Below are positions 46,857 to 55,736 of a stretch of DNA of 64,000 nucleotides, piece by piece; the stretch's first letter is position 1; every line of letters starts with the position of its first letter. Made by a program: the position numbers and the translations under genes. The notes below the pieces were generated by a model, which had not been told where the DNA came from, ran no database searches, and was given only the letters and a program-made list of their open reading frames with translations. The DNA is from Fluviicoccus sp. (GTDB lineage: Bacteria; Pseudomonadota; Gammaproteobacteria; Pseudomonadales; Moraxellaceae): NCBI RefSeq assembly GCF_030646115.1, contig NZ_JAUSMX010000009.1:248001-312000 (forward strand), given 5' to 3'.

Positions 46857-47714
46857 ATGAGTTGGATCGGAAAAATCCTGCCGAACGCCGGCAAAAACGC
46901 CGAAGAGAAGCGGGTATCGGTACCGGAAGGCTTGTGGCGCAGGTGCCCCAAATGTGACGGTGTGCTGTACAAGGCGGAGTTGGACCGTAACCTCAACGTC
47001 TGTCCCAAATGTGACCATCACCTGCGCATCAATGCCCGTGAGCGTCTAGGTATTTTTCTGGATGCCGAGGAACTGGAAGAGTTGGGCTCTGATCTGCTTC
47101 CGGAAGACCGTCTGCGTTTTCGTGACAGCAAGCGTTATACCGACCGGCTGGACGCCGCCCGCAATGAAACTGGCGAAACCGACGCGCTGATCGCGATGAA
47201 AGGGGCGCTGAACGGCATGCCTTTGGTCGCGGTGGCTTTTGAATTCAGTTTTATGGGCGGCTCCATGGGCAGCGTGGTCGGCTCCCGCTTTGTCCGTGCA
47301 GCACAGATCTGCCTTGAGGAGCGGATTCCGCTGGTCTGTTTCGCAGCCTCCGGTGGCGCACGCATGCAGGAAGCCCTGTTCTCGCTGATGCAGATGGCCC
47401 GAACCGCCGCCGTCATTGAACAGCTGAAAGTGAATGGCATTCCCTTTATTTCGGTGCTGACCGACCCGGTTTATGGCGGTGTTTCCGCCAGCCTTGCCAT
47501 GCTGGGTGATCTGAATGTGGCCGAGCCCAATGCCCTGATCGGATTTGCAGGGCCGCGTGTCATTGAACAGACGGTGCGCCAGAAACTGCCGGAAGGTTTC
47601 CAGCGCTCGGAATTCCTGCTGGCCCATGGCACTGTGGACATGATTGTGCATCGCCATGAAATGCGTGACACCCTGTTCCGTGTTCTGGCCAAGCTGACCC
47701 ATCGTCCGTTGTGA
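46857..47714 (+). CDS. accD: acetyl-CoA carboxylase carboxyltransferase beta subunit
   Basis: This 285-residue protein has an N-terminal zinc ribbon with two Cys-x-x-Cys pairs (RRCPKCDG and NVCPKCDHH, residues about 29-51) and a crotonase-like domain with [14 protein letters not shown] near residue 160 and [14 protein letters not shown] near 224. It transfers carboxyl groups to acetyl-CoA in fatty-acid synthesis. It follows trpA by 26 bases. Confidence 0.97.
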   Translation: MSWIGKILPNAGKNAEEKRVSVPEGLWRRCPKCDGVLYKAELDRNLNVCPKCDHHLRINARERLGIFLDAEELEELGSDLLPEDRLRFRDSKRYTDRLDAARNETGETDALIAMKGALNGMPLVAVAFEFSFMGGSMGSVVGSRFVRAAQICLEERIPLVCFAASGGARMQEALFSLMQMARTAAVIEQLKVNGIPFISVLTDPVYGGVSASLAMLGDLNVAEPNALIGFAGPRVIEQTVRQKLPEGFQRSEFLLAHGTVDMIVHRHEMRDTLFRVLAKLTHRPL

Positions 47715-47746
47715 TGGTTTTCGCCAACCGACTGCGGGACTGAGAC

Positions 47747-49009
47747 ATGTTTACCACGTTGTCCGAATGGCTGGGTCATCTGGAACAAGCGCATGTCCGC
47801 GCCATTGATCTGGGTCTGGATCGTGTCCGCCGGGTGGCCAAGGTGCTGGCGGCCGATGTTTTTGCCTGTCCGGTCATTACGGTGGGCGGCACCAACGGCA
47901 AAGGCTCCACGGTCGCTACGCTGACGGCGGTGTATCTCGCGGCAGGGTATCGTGTCGCCACCTATACCTCGCCGCACTTGCTCCATTTCAACGAGCGGAT
48001 CTGCCTGGACGGCAGTCCGGTGCCGGATGAACCCCTGATCCGCGCCTTCACAGTGGTCGAGAGCGCTCGACATCAAGCCGGGACTTCCCTCAGCTATTTT
48101 GAATTTACCACCCTCGCGGCCTTTGTCGTTTTTCGTGAAGCCAATCCGGATATTGTCATTCTTGAAGTAGGTTTGGGCGGCAGGCTGGATGCGGTCAACC
48201 TGGTTGACGCGACAGTAGCCGTCATCACCAGCATCGGTATTGATCACACCGACTGGCTGGGCGACACCCGTGAGGCTATCGCCTTTGAAAAGGCGGGTAT
48301 CTTTCGCGCCGGCCGGGTGGTGGTATGCGGGGAGACCGATCCTCCCGAAACCATGCTGGAACATGCACAAGTGTTGGGCTGTCCTGTGTTGCGCAAGGGG
48401 CGGGACTTTGGTTTTGAACGATTGCCGTCATCGTGGAGCTGGTGGGGGGGCGACTCGCGCCATGAGAACCTTCCCATGCCAAAGCTGGCCCTGGATAACG
48501 TCACCACCGCCCTGGCGGCGATAGAGCCCGCAGGGTTGCCGGTGAGTGAATCCGCCTTGCGTGAAGGCCTGTTTCAGGCCTTTGTGCCGGGCAGACTGGA
48601 GCGACTTGAATGGCAAGGCGTCGAAATAGTGCTGGATGTTGCGCATAACCCGCACGGTGCGTCCTTTTTTATGCAACAATTGCAGCCCGTCAGCGGTCGG
48701 CAACGCGCGGTCTTTGCCATGCTGGCGGACAAGGATGCCGGTTCGACGCTGGATGCCTGTCTGGGCAAGGTTGACTTGTGGTATCCGGCCGGCCTGAACG
48801 TGCCGCGCGGCCGGCCCTCTCAAGCGCTGATGCCGCTGTTTACTGAGCGCGGCATGTGCACCGGCGGTAGCTTCGGCACTGTCGGATCCGCACTGGCGAC
48901 AGCCCTGCGCGAGTCCCGACCGGGGGACAGGATTCTGGTTTTCGGATCATTTCATACAGTATCGGCCGCCCGTGAGTGGCTGGAAAAGAATCATGGATAC
49001 AGCTATTAA
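47747..49009 (+). CDS. folC: bifunctional folylpolyglutamate / dihydrofolate synthase
   Basis: This 420-residue Mur-ligase-type protein has the P-loop VGGTNGKGSTVATL near residue 45, the YTSPHLLHFNERI loop near 72, GLGGRLDAVN near 143 and VLDVAHNPHGASFF near 295. It adds glutamate to folates. Its last 17 bases overlap the SPOR-protein start, so the two are coupled; accD-folC-SPOR is a conserved order. Confidence 0.96.
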   Translation: MFTTLSEWLGHLEQAHVRAIDLGLDRVRRVAKVLAADVFACPVITVGGTNGKGSTVATLTAVYLAAGYRVATYTSPHLLHFNERICLDGSPVPDEPLIRAFTVVESARHQAGTSLSYFEFTTLAAFVVFREANPDIVILEVGLGGRLDAVNLVDATVAVITSIGIDHTDWLGDTREAIAFEKAGIFRAGRVVVCGETDPPETMLEHAQVLGCPVLRKGRDFGFERLPSSWSWWGGDSRHENLPMPKLALDNVTTALAAIEPAGLPVSESALREGLFQAFVPGRLERLEWQGVEIVLDVAHNPHGASFFMQQLQPVSGRQRAVFAMLADKDAGSTLDACLGKVDLWYPAGLNVPRGRPSQALMPLFTERGMCTGGSFGTVGSALATALRESRPGDRILVFGSFHTVSAAREWLEKNHGYSY

Positions 49010-50237
49010 ACAACGCATTCTCGGTGGCGTGGTCCTGTTGGCCGGCGCCGCCATATTCCTGCCGCTGATGCTGGACGGCACCGGCGCCAAACTGCTGAGC
49101 CGACTGGAAACCATTCCCGCGCAACCGGCCATGCCCAATGCTGAAAAGGCAGGTCCCAATCTGGACGCCCAGTCGCAGTCGGCGGAACAGGCGGTGGATG
49201 CCGCCCACGAAGACTCTACCGAATTTTATCCGGTAGGTGAGCCTGTGGCCGGTGACCCCGCTTCCGGAGCGGAAGGCTCCTTGCCGCCCGCAGGGCTGGC
49301 CAAGACTCCCGAGCAGCAGGCGGCTGAAGAAGCTGCCCGCAAGCGCGCCATGGACTTGCTGAACAGCGTCGATGAAATTTCCCCGGAAGAAGCCGCACTC
49401 CAACAGCGTTCAGCCGACAAGCTTAGTCGTGAGTTGGCCGTCAAGGCAGACGGTGCGGCTTCCACCGCCGCCCTGACCCCGGATGTAACCGCCCGCAAGG
49501 CGGATGAAGACCGCGCCCGCGCCATTCTGGAAGCGAGGACCAGCGCCGAACAGAAACTGGCGGAAGAAAAAGCGAAGGCTGACCGCCTGAAGTCCGACGC
49601 AGATGCGGCCAAGGCTCGTGAGCTTAAACTGGCCCAGGACAAGACGGCTGCTGAGAAGGCCCGCGCCGAACAACTGGCGGCAGACAAACTGCATAGCGAC
49701 AAGCCGGTGCCGGACCGCAAGGTGCAAGAAGACAAGGCCCGGGCGGAAAAGGCAGCTGCTGACAAGAAGCTGGCGGAAGACAAGCTGAAGGCCGACAAGC
49801 AGGCCGCAGACAAGCGGTTGGCCGACGAGAAGGCCAAGGCTGAGAAACTGAAGTCCGACAAGTCGGCGGCTGAGGAAAAAGCCAAAGCGGAAAAACTGGC
49901 TGAAGAGAAGGCCAAGGCCAAAAAGCTGGAAGAACAAAAAGCCAAGGTGGCGCTGGAAGGCAAGGCCAAAACGGAAGTCAAAGCCGATAGCAACCCGGTG
50001 GGCGGCAGCCAGGCTTGGGTGGTGCAGGCCGGCAGTTTCAGTGACAAGGCCAAGGCCTCCGAGCTGTCCGGCAAGTTGAAGGGCAAGGGTTTTCGTTCCC
50101 AGGTCGTCAAGAGCGGCGACTCCTGGAAAGTGGTGGTGGGGCCTGAACTGGACAAGAACGCCGCCAAGGCGCTCAGTGGCCGCCTGAATGGGGAAGCCGG
50201 GGTATCGGGAGCCTGGGTCGCGCCTTGGAAACCCTGA
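48993..50237 (+). CDS. DedD-like SPOR-domain membrane protein
   Basis: The protein has 414 residues. One membrane helix (about 9-26; ILGGVVLLAGAAIFLPLML) anchors it in the inner membrane. A very long Lys/Ala/Glu/Asp coiled-coil region (about 165-325) with a heptad-like ADK/AEK repeat spans the periplasm. A SPOR domain (about 337-414; AWVVQAGSFSDKAKASEL) binds denuded septal peptidoglycan. DedD/FtsN relatives are usually about 200-220 residues, so this copy is nearly doubled by the coiled coil. It likely acts at the division septum. Confidence 0.9.
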   Translation: MDTAIKQRILGGVVLLAGAAIFLPLMLDGTGAKLLSRLETIPAQPAMPNAEKAGPNLDAQSQSAEQAVDAAHEDSTEFYPVGEPVAGDPASGAEGSLPPAGLAKTPEQQAAEEAARKRAMDLLNSVDEISPEEAALQQRSADKLSRELAVKADGAASTAALTPDVTARKADEDRARAILEARTSAEQKLAEEKAKADRLKSDADAAKARELKLAQDKTAAEKARAEQLAADKLHSDKPVPDRKVQEDKARAEKAAADKKLAEDKLKADKQAADKRLADEKAKAEKLKSDKSAAEEKAKAEKLAEEKAKAKKLEEQKAKVALEGKAKTEVKADSNPVGGSQAWVVQAGSFSDKAKASELSGKLKGKGFRSQVVKSGDSWKVVVGPELDKNAAKALSGRLNGEAGVSGAWVAPWKP

Positions 50238-50746
50238 TTCACCTGTTTGGCGGGCAAGGATTGCTGATTATCGGCGTCGTGCTGGTACTGATCCTGCTGC
50301 TGTTGCTGTTGGGCGGCAAAAAGCGCGAGCTGACCATCGACGAGATGGACTGGCCCTATATTCCCCGGGAGCTGATGACAGCTCCCGAACGTATCCTGTT
50401 CGGCCGCCTGCGCCAGGCGCTGCCGGATTACCTTGTTTTTACCCAGGTGCAATTGTCGCGCATGCTGGATGTGGATGTTGAAGTCGATTACCACGGCTGG
50501 ATCAACCGCATCAACCGCATGAGCGTGGACTTCGTGGTCTGCGCCCCCGACGGGGCCACCATCCTGGCCGCCATCGAACTCGACGATTCCACCCATAACC
50601 GCGCCGACCGCATCAAGGCTGATGCCAAGAAGGACCGGGCGCTCGCCGAAGCCGGTATTCGCATCATTCGCTGGCCCGTGCATGACATGCCGCAGCCCGA
50701 CCGTATCCGCCGCGAATTCCTGCAGGGATTTTCCAAACGACGTTAA
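50225..50746 (+). CDS. membrane-anchored DUF2726 (PD-(D/E)XK-like) protein
   Basis: About 173 residues. One strongly hydrophobic helix (about 13-32) precedes a DUF2726 domain with MSVDFVVCAPDG and AAIELDDSTHN near residue 115, which matches the D ... E-x-D/K core of the restriction-endonuclease-like fold. KADAKKDRALAEAGIRIIRW follows in the family pattern. The start appears to be TTG at 50225, overlapping the SPOR gene by 13 bases; no better start was found. Pseudomonas-type clusters have cvpA here instead, so this is a local difference. Nuclease activity and a role are unproved. Confidence 0.75.
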   Translation: METLIHLFGGQGLLIIGVVLVLILLLLLLGGKKRELTIDEMDWPYIPRELMTAPERILFGRLRQALPDYLVFTQVQLSRMLDVDVEVDYHGWINRINRMSVDFVVCAPDGATILAAIELDDSTHNRADRIKADAKKDRALAEAGIRIIRWPVHDMPQPDRIRREFLQGFSKRR

Positions 50747-50783
50747 ACCGTCCGCACACGGCGGACGACATTCCGAGAGAAAC

Positions 50784-53700
50784 ATGACATTGACTGACTG
50801 GGTGGTTTCCTGCGCTGACGGCCTTGAACTCCTGCTGATTGAAGAATTGAAGGAGCTGGGCGTCACCGAATGCACCCGCACTGCCGGCGCTATCCTGGTG
50901 AAAGCCACACAGGAGCAGGCCTACCGCATCTGCCTGTGGTCGCGCCTCGCGTCACGCGTGTTCAAACCACTGTTGACGGTGGAAGGCATTACCCCTGAAG
51001 CCCTGTATGAAGCTGCTGCGGCCTTCCCATGGAACGAGGTTTTCGCCGTCAACAAGACCTTCGCCATTCATGCCGTCGCCAGCAAGGGCGTGGTCACCCA
51101 CACCCAATACATGGCGTTGAAGCTGAAGGATGCCATTGCCGACTTCTTCCGCAACAGCACCGGCCAACGCCCGGATGTGCGCGTGCAGGAACCGGATGCT
51201 TCCCTGCATATTTTCATTCAGGAAGAACGGTTGACCATCAGCCTCGACATGTCCGGTGAAAGCCTGCACCGCCGCGGCTACCGCACCCAGATCGGTGAGG
51301 CGCCGCTGAAGGAAACACTGGCCTCGGCCATTTTGCGCCAGGCCGGTTGGCCGAACGAACGCTTTGAAGCGTTGATTGATCCCATGTGCGGTTCCGGCAC
51401 CTTCCTCACCGAAGCGGCGCTGATGTTTGGTGACGTAGCGCCGGGCCTGCACCGCAATTATTACGGTTTCCTCGGCTGGCAGGGGCACAACGCAGAACTC
51501 TGGGCGACATTGCTGGAGGAAGCGCGCCAGCGTGAAGCCGCCGCCGCGCAAAAGCCCTGGCCGCAATTTTTCGGTTATGACGCCAGCCGCGATGCTCTGC
51601 AAGCGGCCATGAAGAACGCGCACGCCGCCGGTATCGGCCAGCGAATCGTGCTGGAAAACCGCGAGTTGTGGAAGTTGCCTGTTGCTCCGGCCAAACATGG
51701 CCTGCTGGTGACCAACCCGCCTTACGGCGAACGGATCGGTGATTCCGAAACCACGCTGTGGTTGTACAAGGCCGTGGGTCGCCTGGCGCGCGAGCGCCTC
51801 CCCGGCTGGCAGGCCGCCGTGCTTGCCGCCGACATCCAGCATGCCGACGCCTTGGGTCTGCAGCACCGTGATACCCAGCGCCTCCGCAATGGCGACATGA
51901 CGGTCTTTGTCCGTCACGGTGACGTGGTGCCGGCCGATGAAGAAATCGCGCACGTTTTCACGCCGCAAATCAACGAAATCCCGGAAGAGGGCGAAGCCTT
52001 CGCCAACCGCGTGCAGAAAAACCTGGCGCATTGCCAGAAGCAGGCGCAGCGCGAAGGCGTCAGCTGCTACCGCGTTTACGACGCCGACCTGCCGGACTAC
52101 AACCTGGCGATCGACGTTTACGGCGACTGTCTGCATGTGCAGGAATACGCCGCGCCCAAGGAAATCGATCCCGAGAAGGCCTCCAACCGCTTCAAGCTGG
52201 CGCTGAACATCATTCGTCAGGTTTTTGGCCTGCATAAGGAAAAAGTCTTCATCAAGGTCCGCACCCAGCAGAAGGGCAGCAGCCAGTACGAGAAGCAGTC
52301 GGATCGCGGCAAGCTGCAGGATGTCCGAGAAGGCAAGGCGCATTTGCTGGTCAACCTGACGGATTATCTCGATACCGGCTTGTTCCTGGATCATCGCCCG
52401 ATGCGCCAGAAGATTGCCGCCGAAGTGCAGGGCAAGAGCTTCCTCAACCTGTTTGCCTATACCGGCAGCGTCAGCGTCCATGCCGCGCTGGGCGGGGCGA
52501 AGCAGACGGTGACGGTTGACCTGTCCAACACCTATCTGGATTGGGCGCGCAAGAATTTTGCCGTCAACGGCATCAGCCCCACCAACCATCGCTTCGAGGA
52601 AGCCGATGTCATGGAGTGGCTGCACCGTTGCCGTGAAACCTTTGACGTGATCTTCATTGATCCGCCCACCTTCTCCAATTCCAAGAAGATGCGCGATGTC
52701 TTTGATGTGCAGCGCGACCATGTGGAATTGCTGACGCTGGCCATGCGCCATCTCAAGGAAGACGGTGTTTGCTACTTCTCCAACAACTTCCGTCGCTTTG
52801 AGCTGGACGAAACCGCGTTGCAGACCTACGGTTTTGAAGAGATATCCCCGGAAACCCTGGGCTTCGATTTCCGTCGCAACGACCGTATTCATCGCTGCTG
52901 GCGTCTCAAGCACACCCCGGAAAGCGTTGTGACCATCCTCAAGCCGGAACCGGCCGGACGTTTCAACCCCAACAATGCAGATAACCGGGGGTATGGCGAC
53001 CGCCAGGACTCCGGTTATACCCCAGGCCGCGCCTTTGGCGGCTACCACGCCCAGAACCAACGAGGGGATCGGGACATGAGTGATTTTGAAGACAGAAAGC
53101 CCCGGTTCCAGCGGGATGATGGTCCGCGCCGTGATGGAGAAGGCCGCCCGCCGCGTCGTTTTGCCAGCGACCGTCCCGAAGGTGCGCGTCCGCCGCGCGC
53201 TGAAGGCGGCGAGTTCCGTCCGCGCAGCCCGCGTCCGGAAGGTGGCTCTGACCGTCCGCGTTTTGGCGGCGGCGACCGCCCGCAACGTCCGTATTCTGGT
53301 GGCGAGCGCGACGGCAATCGCGCCCCGCGTGAAGGTGGTTTCAATCAGGATCGCCCGCGTTCCGGTGGTGAAGGCCGCCCTTACGGTGACCGCCCGCGTA
53401 CCGGCGGCGGTGAGTTCCGTCGCGATGACCGTCCCCGTTTTGGCGGCGAAGGTCGTCCGGATGGCAATCGCCCCCCGCGTGACGGCGGCGAAGGCCGCAG
53501 CTTCCAGCGTGACGACCGTCCGCGTCCGTACCGTCCGGAAGGCGGCGCGGACCGTCCCCGCTTTGGTGGCGAAAGCCGTCCCCCGCGTACCGGGACAGGC
53601 GAGTTCCGTCGTGATGACCGTTCCCGCTTTGGCGGCGAAGGACGTCCCGATGCCAACCGTCCGCCGCGCACCGGTGGTGGCGAGTTCCGTCGCGATGACC

Positions 53701-54401
53701 GTCCCCGTTTTGGTGGAGAAGGCCGTCCGGAAGGCAATCGTCCCCCGCGTGAAGGCGGCGAAGGCCGCAGCTTCCAGCGTGACGACCGACCGCGTCCGTA
53801 CCGTCCGGAAGGTGGCGCTGATCGTCCCCGTTTTGGCGGCGGCGACCGCCCGCAACGTCCCCGCCATGAAGGCGAACGCGACGGCAACCGTCCTCCGCGT
53901 GAAGGCGGCTTCAATCAGGACCGTCCGCGTTTCGGCGGCGAAGGCCGTCCCCAAGGTGACCGCCCCCGCACCGGCGGCAGCGATTTCCGCCGTGACGACC
54001 GTCCCCGTTTTGATCGCGGCGGCGACAGCCGTCCCCCGCGTGAAGGCGGCGTAGGCCGCAGCTTCCAGCGTGATGACCGTCCGCGCAGCCCGCGTCCCGA
54101 AGGTTCCGGTGGTTTCGACCGTAACCGCACCGGCGGCGACCGCCCGCAACGCCCGTTCCGCGAAGGCGACAGCCGTGGCGGCGACAACCGTCCCCCGCGT
54201 TCCGGTGGTGACTTCCGTCGTGACGACCGCCCGCGCACCGGCGGCGGCGAGTTCCGTCCCCGCTCGGGTGGCGACGGCGGCCGCCCCGCACGTCCGGATG
54301 GCGGCCGCCCGTCATTCCGTCAGGACGGCGACCGACCGGCCCCGCGCCGCGAGTTCTCGGATCGCCCGGCCAGCCGCGACCGCAAACGTGACGATGAATG
54401 A
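50784..54401 (+). CDS. rlmKL: 23S rRNA methyltransferase RlmKL with long Arg/Gly-rich tail
   Basis: The protein has 1205 residues. Residues 1-710 are the usual RlmKL: THUMP (about 45-155), RlmL methyltransferase with TNPPYGERIG near 310 (m2G2445), and RlmK methyltransferase with DPPTFSNSKKM near 626 (m7G2069). The normal protein ends about there (around 700-720). This one continues for about 490 residues of RRDDRPRFGGEGRP-type repeats rich in Arg, Gly, Pro and Asp. GAGAG precedes ATG 50784. The tail has no stop or frameshift and lies in a GC-rich tandem array. Similar low-complexity tails occur on DEAD-box helicases and bind RNA; that role here is inference. The stop overlaps the glutaredoxin gene. 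Confidence 0.93.
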   Translation: MTLTDWVVSCADGLELLLIEELKELGVTECTRTAGAILVKATQEQAYRICLWSRLASRVFKPLLTVEGITPEALYEAAAAFPWNEVFAVNKTFAIHAVASKGVVTHTQYMALKLKDAIADFFRNSTGQRPDVRVQEPDASLHIFIQEERLTISLDMSGESLHRRGYRTQIGEAPLKETLASAILRQAGWPNERFEALIDPMCGSGTFLTEAALMFGDVAPGLHRNYYGFLGWQGHNAELWATLLEEARQREAAAAQKPWPQFFGYDASRDALQAAMKNAHAAGIGQRIVLENRELWKLPVAPAKHGLLVTNPPYGERIGDSETTLWLYKAVGRLARERLPGWQAAVLAADIQHADALGLQHRDTQRLRNGDMTVFVRHGDVVPADEEIAHVFTPQINEIPEEGEAFANRVQKNLAHCQKQAQREGVSCYRVYDADLPDYNLAIDVYGDCLHVQEYAAPKEIDPEKASNRFKLALNIIRQVFGLHKEKVFIKVRTQQKGSSQYEKQSDRGKLQDVREGKAHLLVNLTDYLDTGLFLDHRPMRQKIAAEVQGKSFLNLFAYTGSVSVHAALGGAKQTVTVDLSNTYLDWARKNFAVNGISPTNHRFEEADVMEWLHRCRETFDVIFIDPPTFSNSKKMRDVFDVQRDHVELLTLAMRHLKEDGVCYFSNNFRRFELDETALQTYGFEEISPETLGFDFRRNDRIHRCWRLKHTPESVVTILKPEPAGRFNPNNADNRGYGDRQDSGYTPGRAFGGYHAQNQRGDRDMSDFEDRKPRFQRDDGPRRDGEGRPPRRFASDRPEGARPPRAEGGEFRPRSPRPEGGSDRPRFGGGDRPQRPYSGGERDGNRAPREGGFNQDRPRSGGEGRPYGDRPRTGGGEFRRDDRPRFGGEGRPDGNRPPRDGGEGRSFQRDDRPRPYRPEGGADRPRFGGESRPPRTGTGEFRRDDRSRFGGEGRPDANRPPRTGGGEFRRDDRPRFGGEGRPEGNRPPREGGEGRSFQRDDRPRPYRPEGGADRPRFGGGDRPQRPRHEGERDGNRPPREGGFNQDRPRFGGEGRPQGDRPRTGGSDFRRDDRPRFDRGGDSRPPREGGVGRSFQRDDRPRSPRPEGSGGFDRNRTGGDRPQRPFREGDSRGGDNRPPRSGGDFRRDDRPRTGGGEFRPRSGGDGGRPARPDGGRPSFRQDGDRPAPRREFSDRPASRDRKRDDE
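53056..54390 (+). repeat. imperfect coding tandem repeats of the RlmKL tail
   Basis: Units coding for FRRDDRPRFGGEGRP, RSFQRDDRPR and NRPPREGG recur. The segments 53400-53570 and 53670-53840 are near-identical at 270 bases offset, and 53301-53423 resembles 53869-54000. All offsets are multiples of three. Confidence 0.85.
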
Positions 54402-54649
54402 CCGTTAAGCTGTATGGCACCTCCGGGTGCCATCTCTGCGACGACGCCGAGCGGCTGCTGGCCCACGCCAGCGCCGCCCTCCGGCTCGACTGGGAATACA
54501 TCGACATTGCTCTCGACCACGAACTGGTCGAACGCTACGGCACCCGCATCCCCGTCCTCATCATCCACAACCATGAACTCAACTGGCCGTTCTCCCTGCT
54601 CGACATTCAACGTGCCGCCAACCCTGCATCACTATCAGCCCAACCCTGA
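54398..54649 (+). CDS. glutaredoxin-like (DUF836) protein
   Basis: This 83-residue thioredoxin-fold protein has GTSGCHLCDDAERLL with a Cys-x-x-Cys near residue 11 and a cis-proline in YGTRIPVLIIHN. It belongs to the glutaredoxin-like DUF836 group and probably has thiol-disulfide activity. The ATG overlaps the rlmKL stop by four bases. Confidence 0.88.
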   Translation: MTVKLYGTSGCHLCDDAERLLAHASAALRLDWEYIDIALDHELVERYGTRIPVLIIHNHELNWPFSLLDIQRAANPASLSAQP

Positions 54650-54744
54650 TGCTCAACCGCCGGTGGATTCATGCCTTCGCGGCAGCGACGAAACCAAAAC
54701 ACAATAAACGCCACTCCACACTTATCCCCCATAAAATCCCCCAC

Positions 54745-54899
54745 GCCGTCCGCAGCCATTTGTCCGAGCCACATGCCGTACAACAAGGTCGTGGATATCA
54801 ATAATCGTTCAACAGCGCCCCGGCCTCCCGCGAGTTATGGCGAAGGACACGGTTTTGCCTACTTTTCCCAAGAGAAAAGTAGGGCCCGCGGCAGGCGGA
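54745..54899. repeat. dispersed intergenic repeat, copy 2
   Basis: The second copy of the 37671-37822 element. Ends match (GCCGTCCGCAGCCA; hairpin CCTACTTTTC/GAAAAGTAGG at 54858-54883; GCGGCAGGCGGA end) and the middle differs. It lies between the glutaredoxin-like gene and the prp promoter. Confidence 0.8.
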
Positions 54900-54924
54900 C
54901 ACCCTAAGACTAAAGTCACCCCCA

Positions 54925-54938
54925 TTTTGTCGACAAAA
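54925..54938 (+). promoter_or_regulatory. upstream operator of the prp operon
   Basis: TTTTGTCGACAAAA is a perfect 14-bp palindrome 14 bases upstream of the -35. Its TTGTCGACAA core recurs at 54997-55012. FadR/VanR-type GntR proteins bind palindromes of this kind. Confidence 0.65.
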
Positions 54939-54952
54939 CCAAACCAAAATAC

Positions 54953-54980
54953 TTGCATTAATCCACCCAAAGCCTAAAAT
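54953..54980 (+). promoter_or_regulatory. sigma-70-type promoter of the prp operon
   Basis: TTGCAT (-35, 54953-54958), 16-base spacer, TAAAAT (-10, 54975-54980). A start near 54987 would give a short leader of about 39 bases to the GntR gene. Confidence 0.6.
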
Positions 54981-54996
54981 CCCCACCACATCACCA

Positions 54997-55012
54997 AGAT
55001 TGTCGACAATCT
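54997..55012 (+). promoter_or_regulatory. downstream operator of the prp operon
   Basis: AGATTGTCGACAATCT is a perfect 16-bp palindrome just after the predicted transcription start, sharing the TTGTCGACAA core with the upstream site. A bound repressor here would block initiation or elongation. Confidence 0.7.
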
Positions 55013-55025
55013 GGATCAAGCCACG

Positions 55026-55736
55026 ATGAATGAACCTGCCCTGAACCTCCCCGAAGAAGCCACCCTCACGCTGGCCGACCGGGTATTCGGCCAGATTCAG
55101 AACGCCATCGTCAAAGGCGAACTCCGCGCTGGCAGCAAAATCTCCGAATCCGAACTCGCCGCCCGCTACGGCGTCTCGCGCGGCCCGCTGCGCGAAGCCC
55201 TCAATCGTCTCGAATCCCGCCAGTTGCTTGTCCGCACCCCGCATGTCGGCATGCGCGTCGCCTCGCTGTCGGTGGAAGAACTGCTGGAAATCTATCGTGT
55301 CCGCGAATCCCTCGAAGGTCTGGCTGCCCGCCTGGCCGCCGAGAACGCCACCCCGGAAGAAATCGCCGGCATGAAATCCCTGCTTGCCTTCCATCAAGAA
55401 CAATCCGAACTGCAAGCAGGCACCGGTTATTATCAGGAGGAGGGCGACTTCGACCTGCATTACCGCCTGATCCTCGCCAGCCACAACAAGGTGCTCAGCC
55501 AGATGCTGCTGGGCGAGCTGTACCACCGTGTCCGCTTGTACCGTTACCAGTTCTCCGGCACCGCCGGACGCCCGCACAAGGCTTTTGCCGAACATTCCCA
55601 AATCATCGCCGCCATCGAAAACCGCGATGGCGAAATGGCCGAGTTGCTCATGCGCCGCCACATCGGCGCCGCCCGCAAGAACATCGAAGCCCATCACCAG
55701 TCCGCCCCCGGACACCAACAGGTGCAATTACCATGA
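55026..55736 (+). CDS. GntR-family (FadR/VanR-type) regulator of the methylcitrate operon
   Basis: The protein has 236 residues. The winged helix (about 15-75; [19 protein letters not shown]) is followed by an all-helical FCD ligand domain with metal-binding type Asp/His residues. As the first gene, with two palindromes at its promoter, it is probably an autorepressor that responds to a propionate metabolite such as 2-methylcitrate. It overlaps prpB by four bases. No clear ribosome site precedes ATG 55026. Confidence 0.92.
   Translation: MNEPALNLPEEATLTLADRVFGQIQNAIVKGELRAGSKISESELAARYGVSRGPLREALNRLESRQLLVRTPHVGMRVASLSVEELLEIYRVRESLEGLAARLAAENATPEEIAGMKSLLAFHQEQSELQAGTGYYQEEGDFDLHYRLILASHNKVLSQMLLGELYHRVRLYRYQFSGTAGRPHKAFAEHSQIIAAIENRDGEMAELLMRRHIGAARKNIEAHHQSAPGHQQVQLP

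Noticed and set aside
53080-54054. A 324-codon frame in a second plus-strand frame across the repeat tail
   Set aside because: Its Val/Arg/Ala-rich product is a frame shadow of the tandem repeats; the RlmKL frame continues unbroken.
50952-54149. A 1065-codon open frame on the minus strand opposite rlmKL
   Set aside because: It is antisense to a clearly conserved gene, is Thr/Ala/Val-rich because of GC-rich repeat codons, and matches no family I know.
53056-54390. Considered as a CRISPR array or a VNTR without coding role
   Set aside because: Units are imperfect, have multiples-of-three offsets, no unique spacers of constant length, and the frame stays open, so it is coding sequence.
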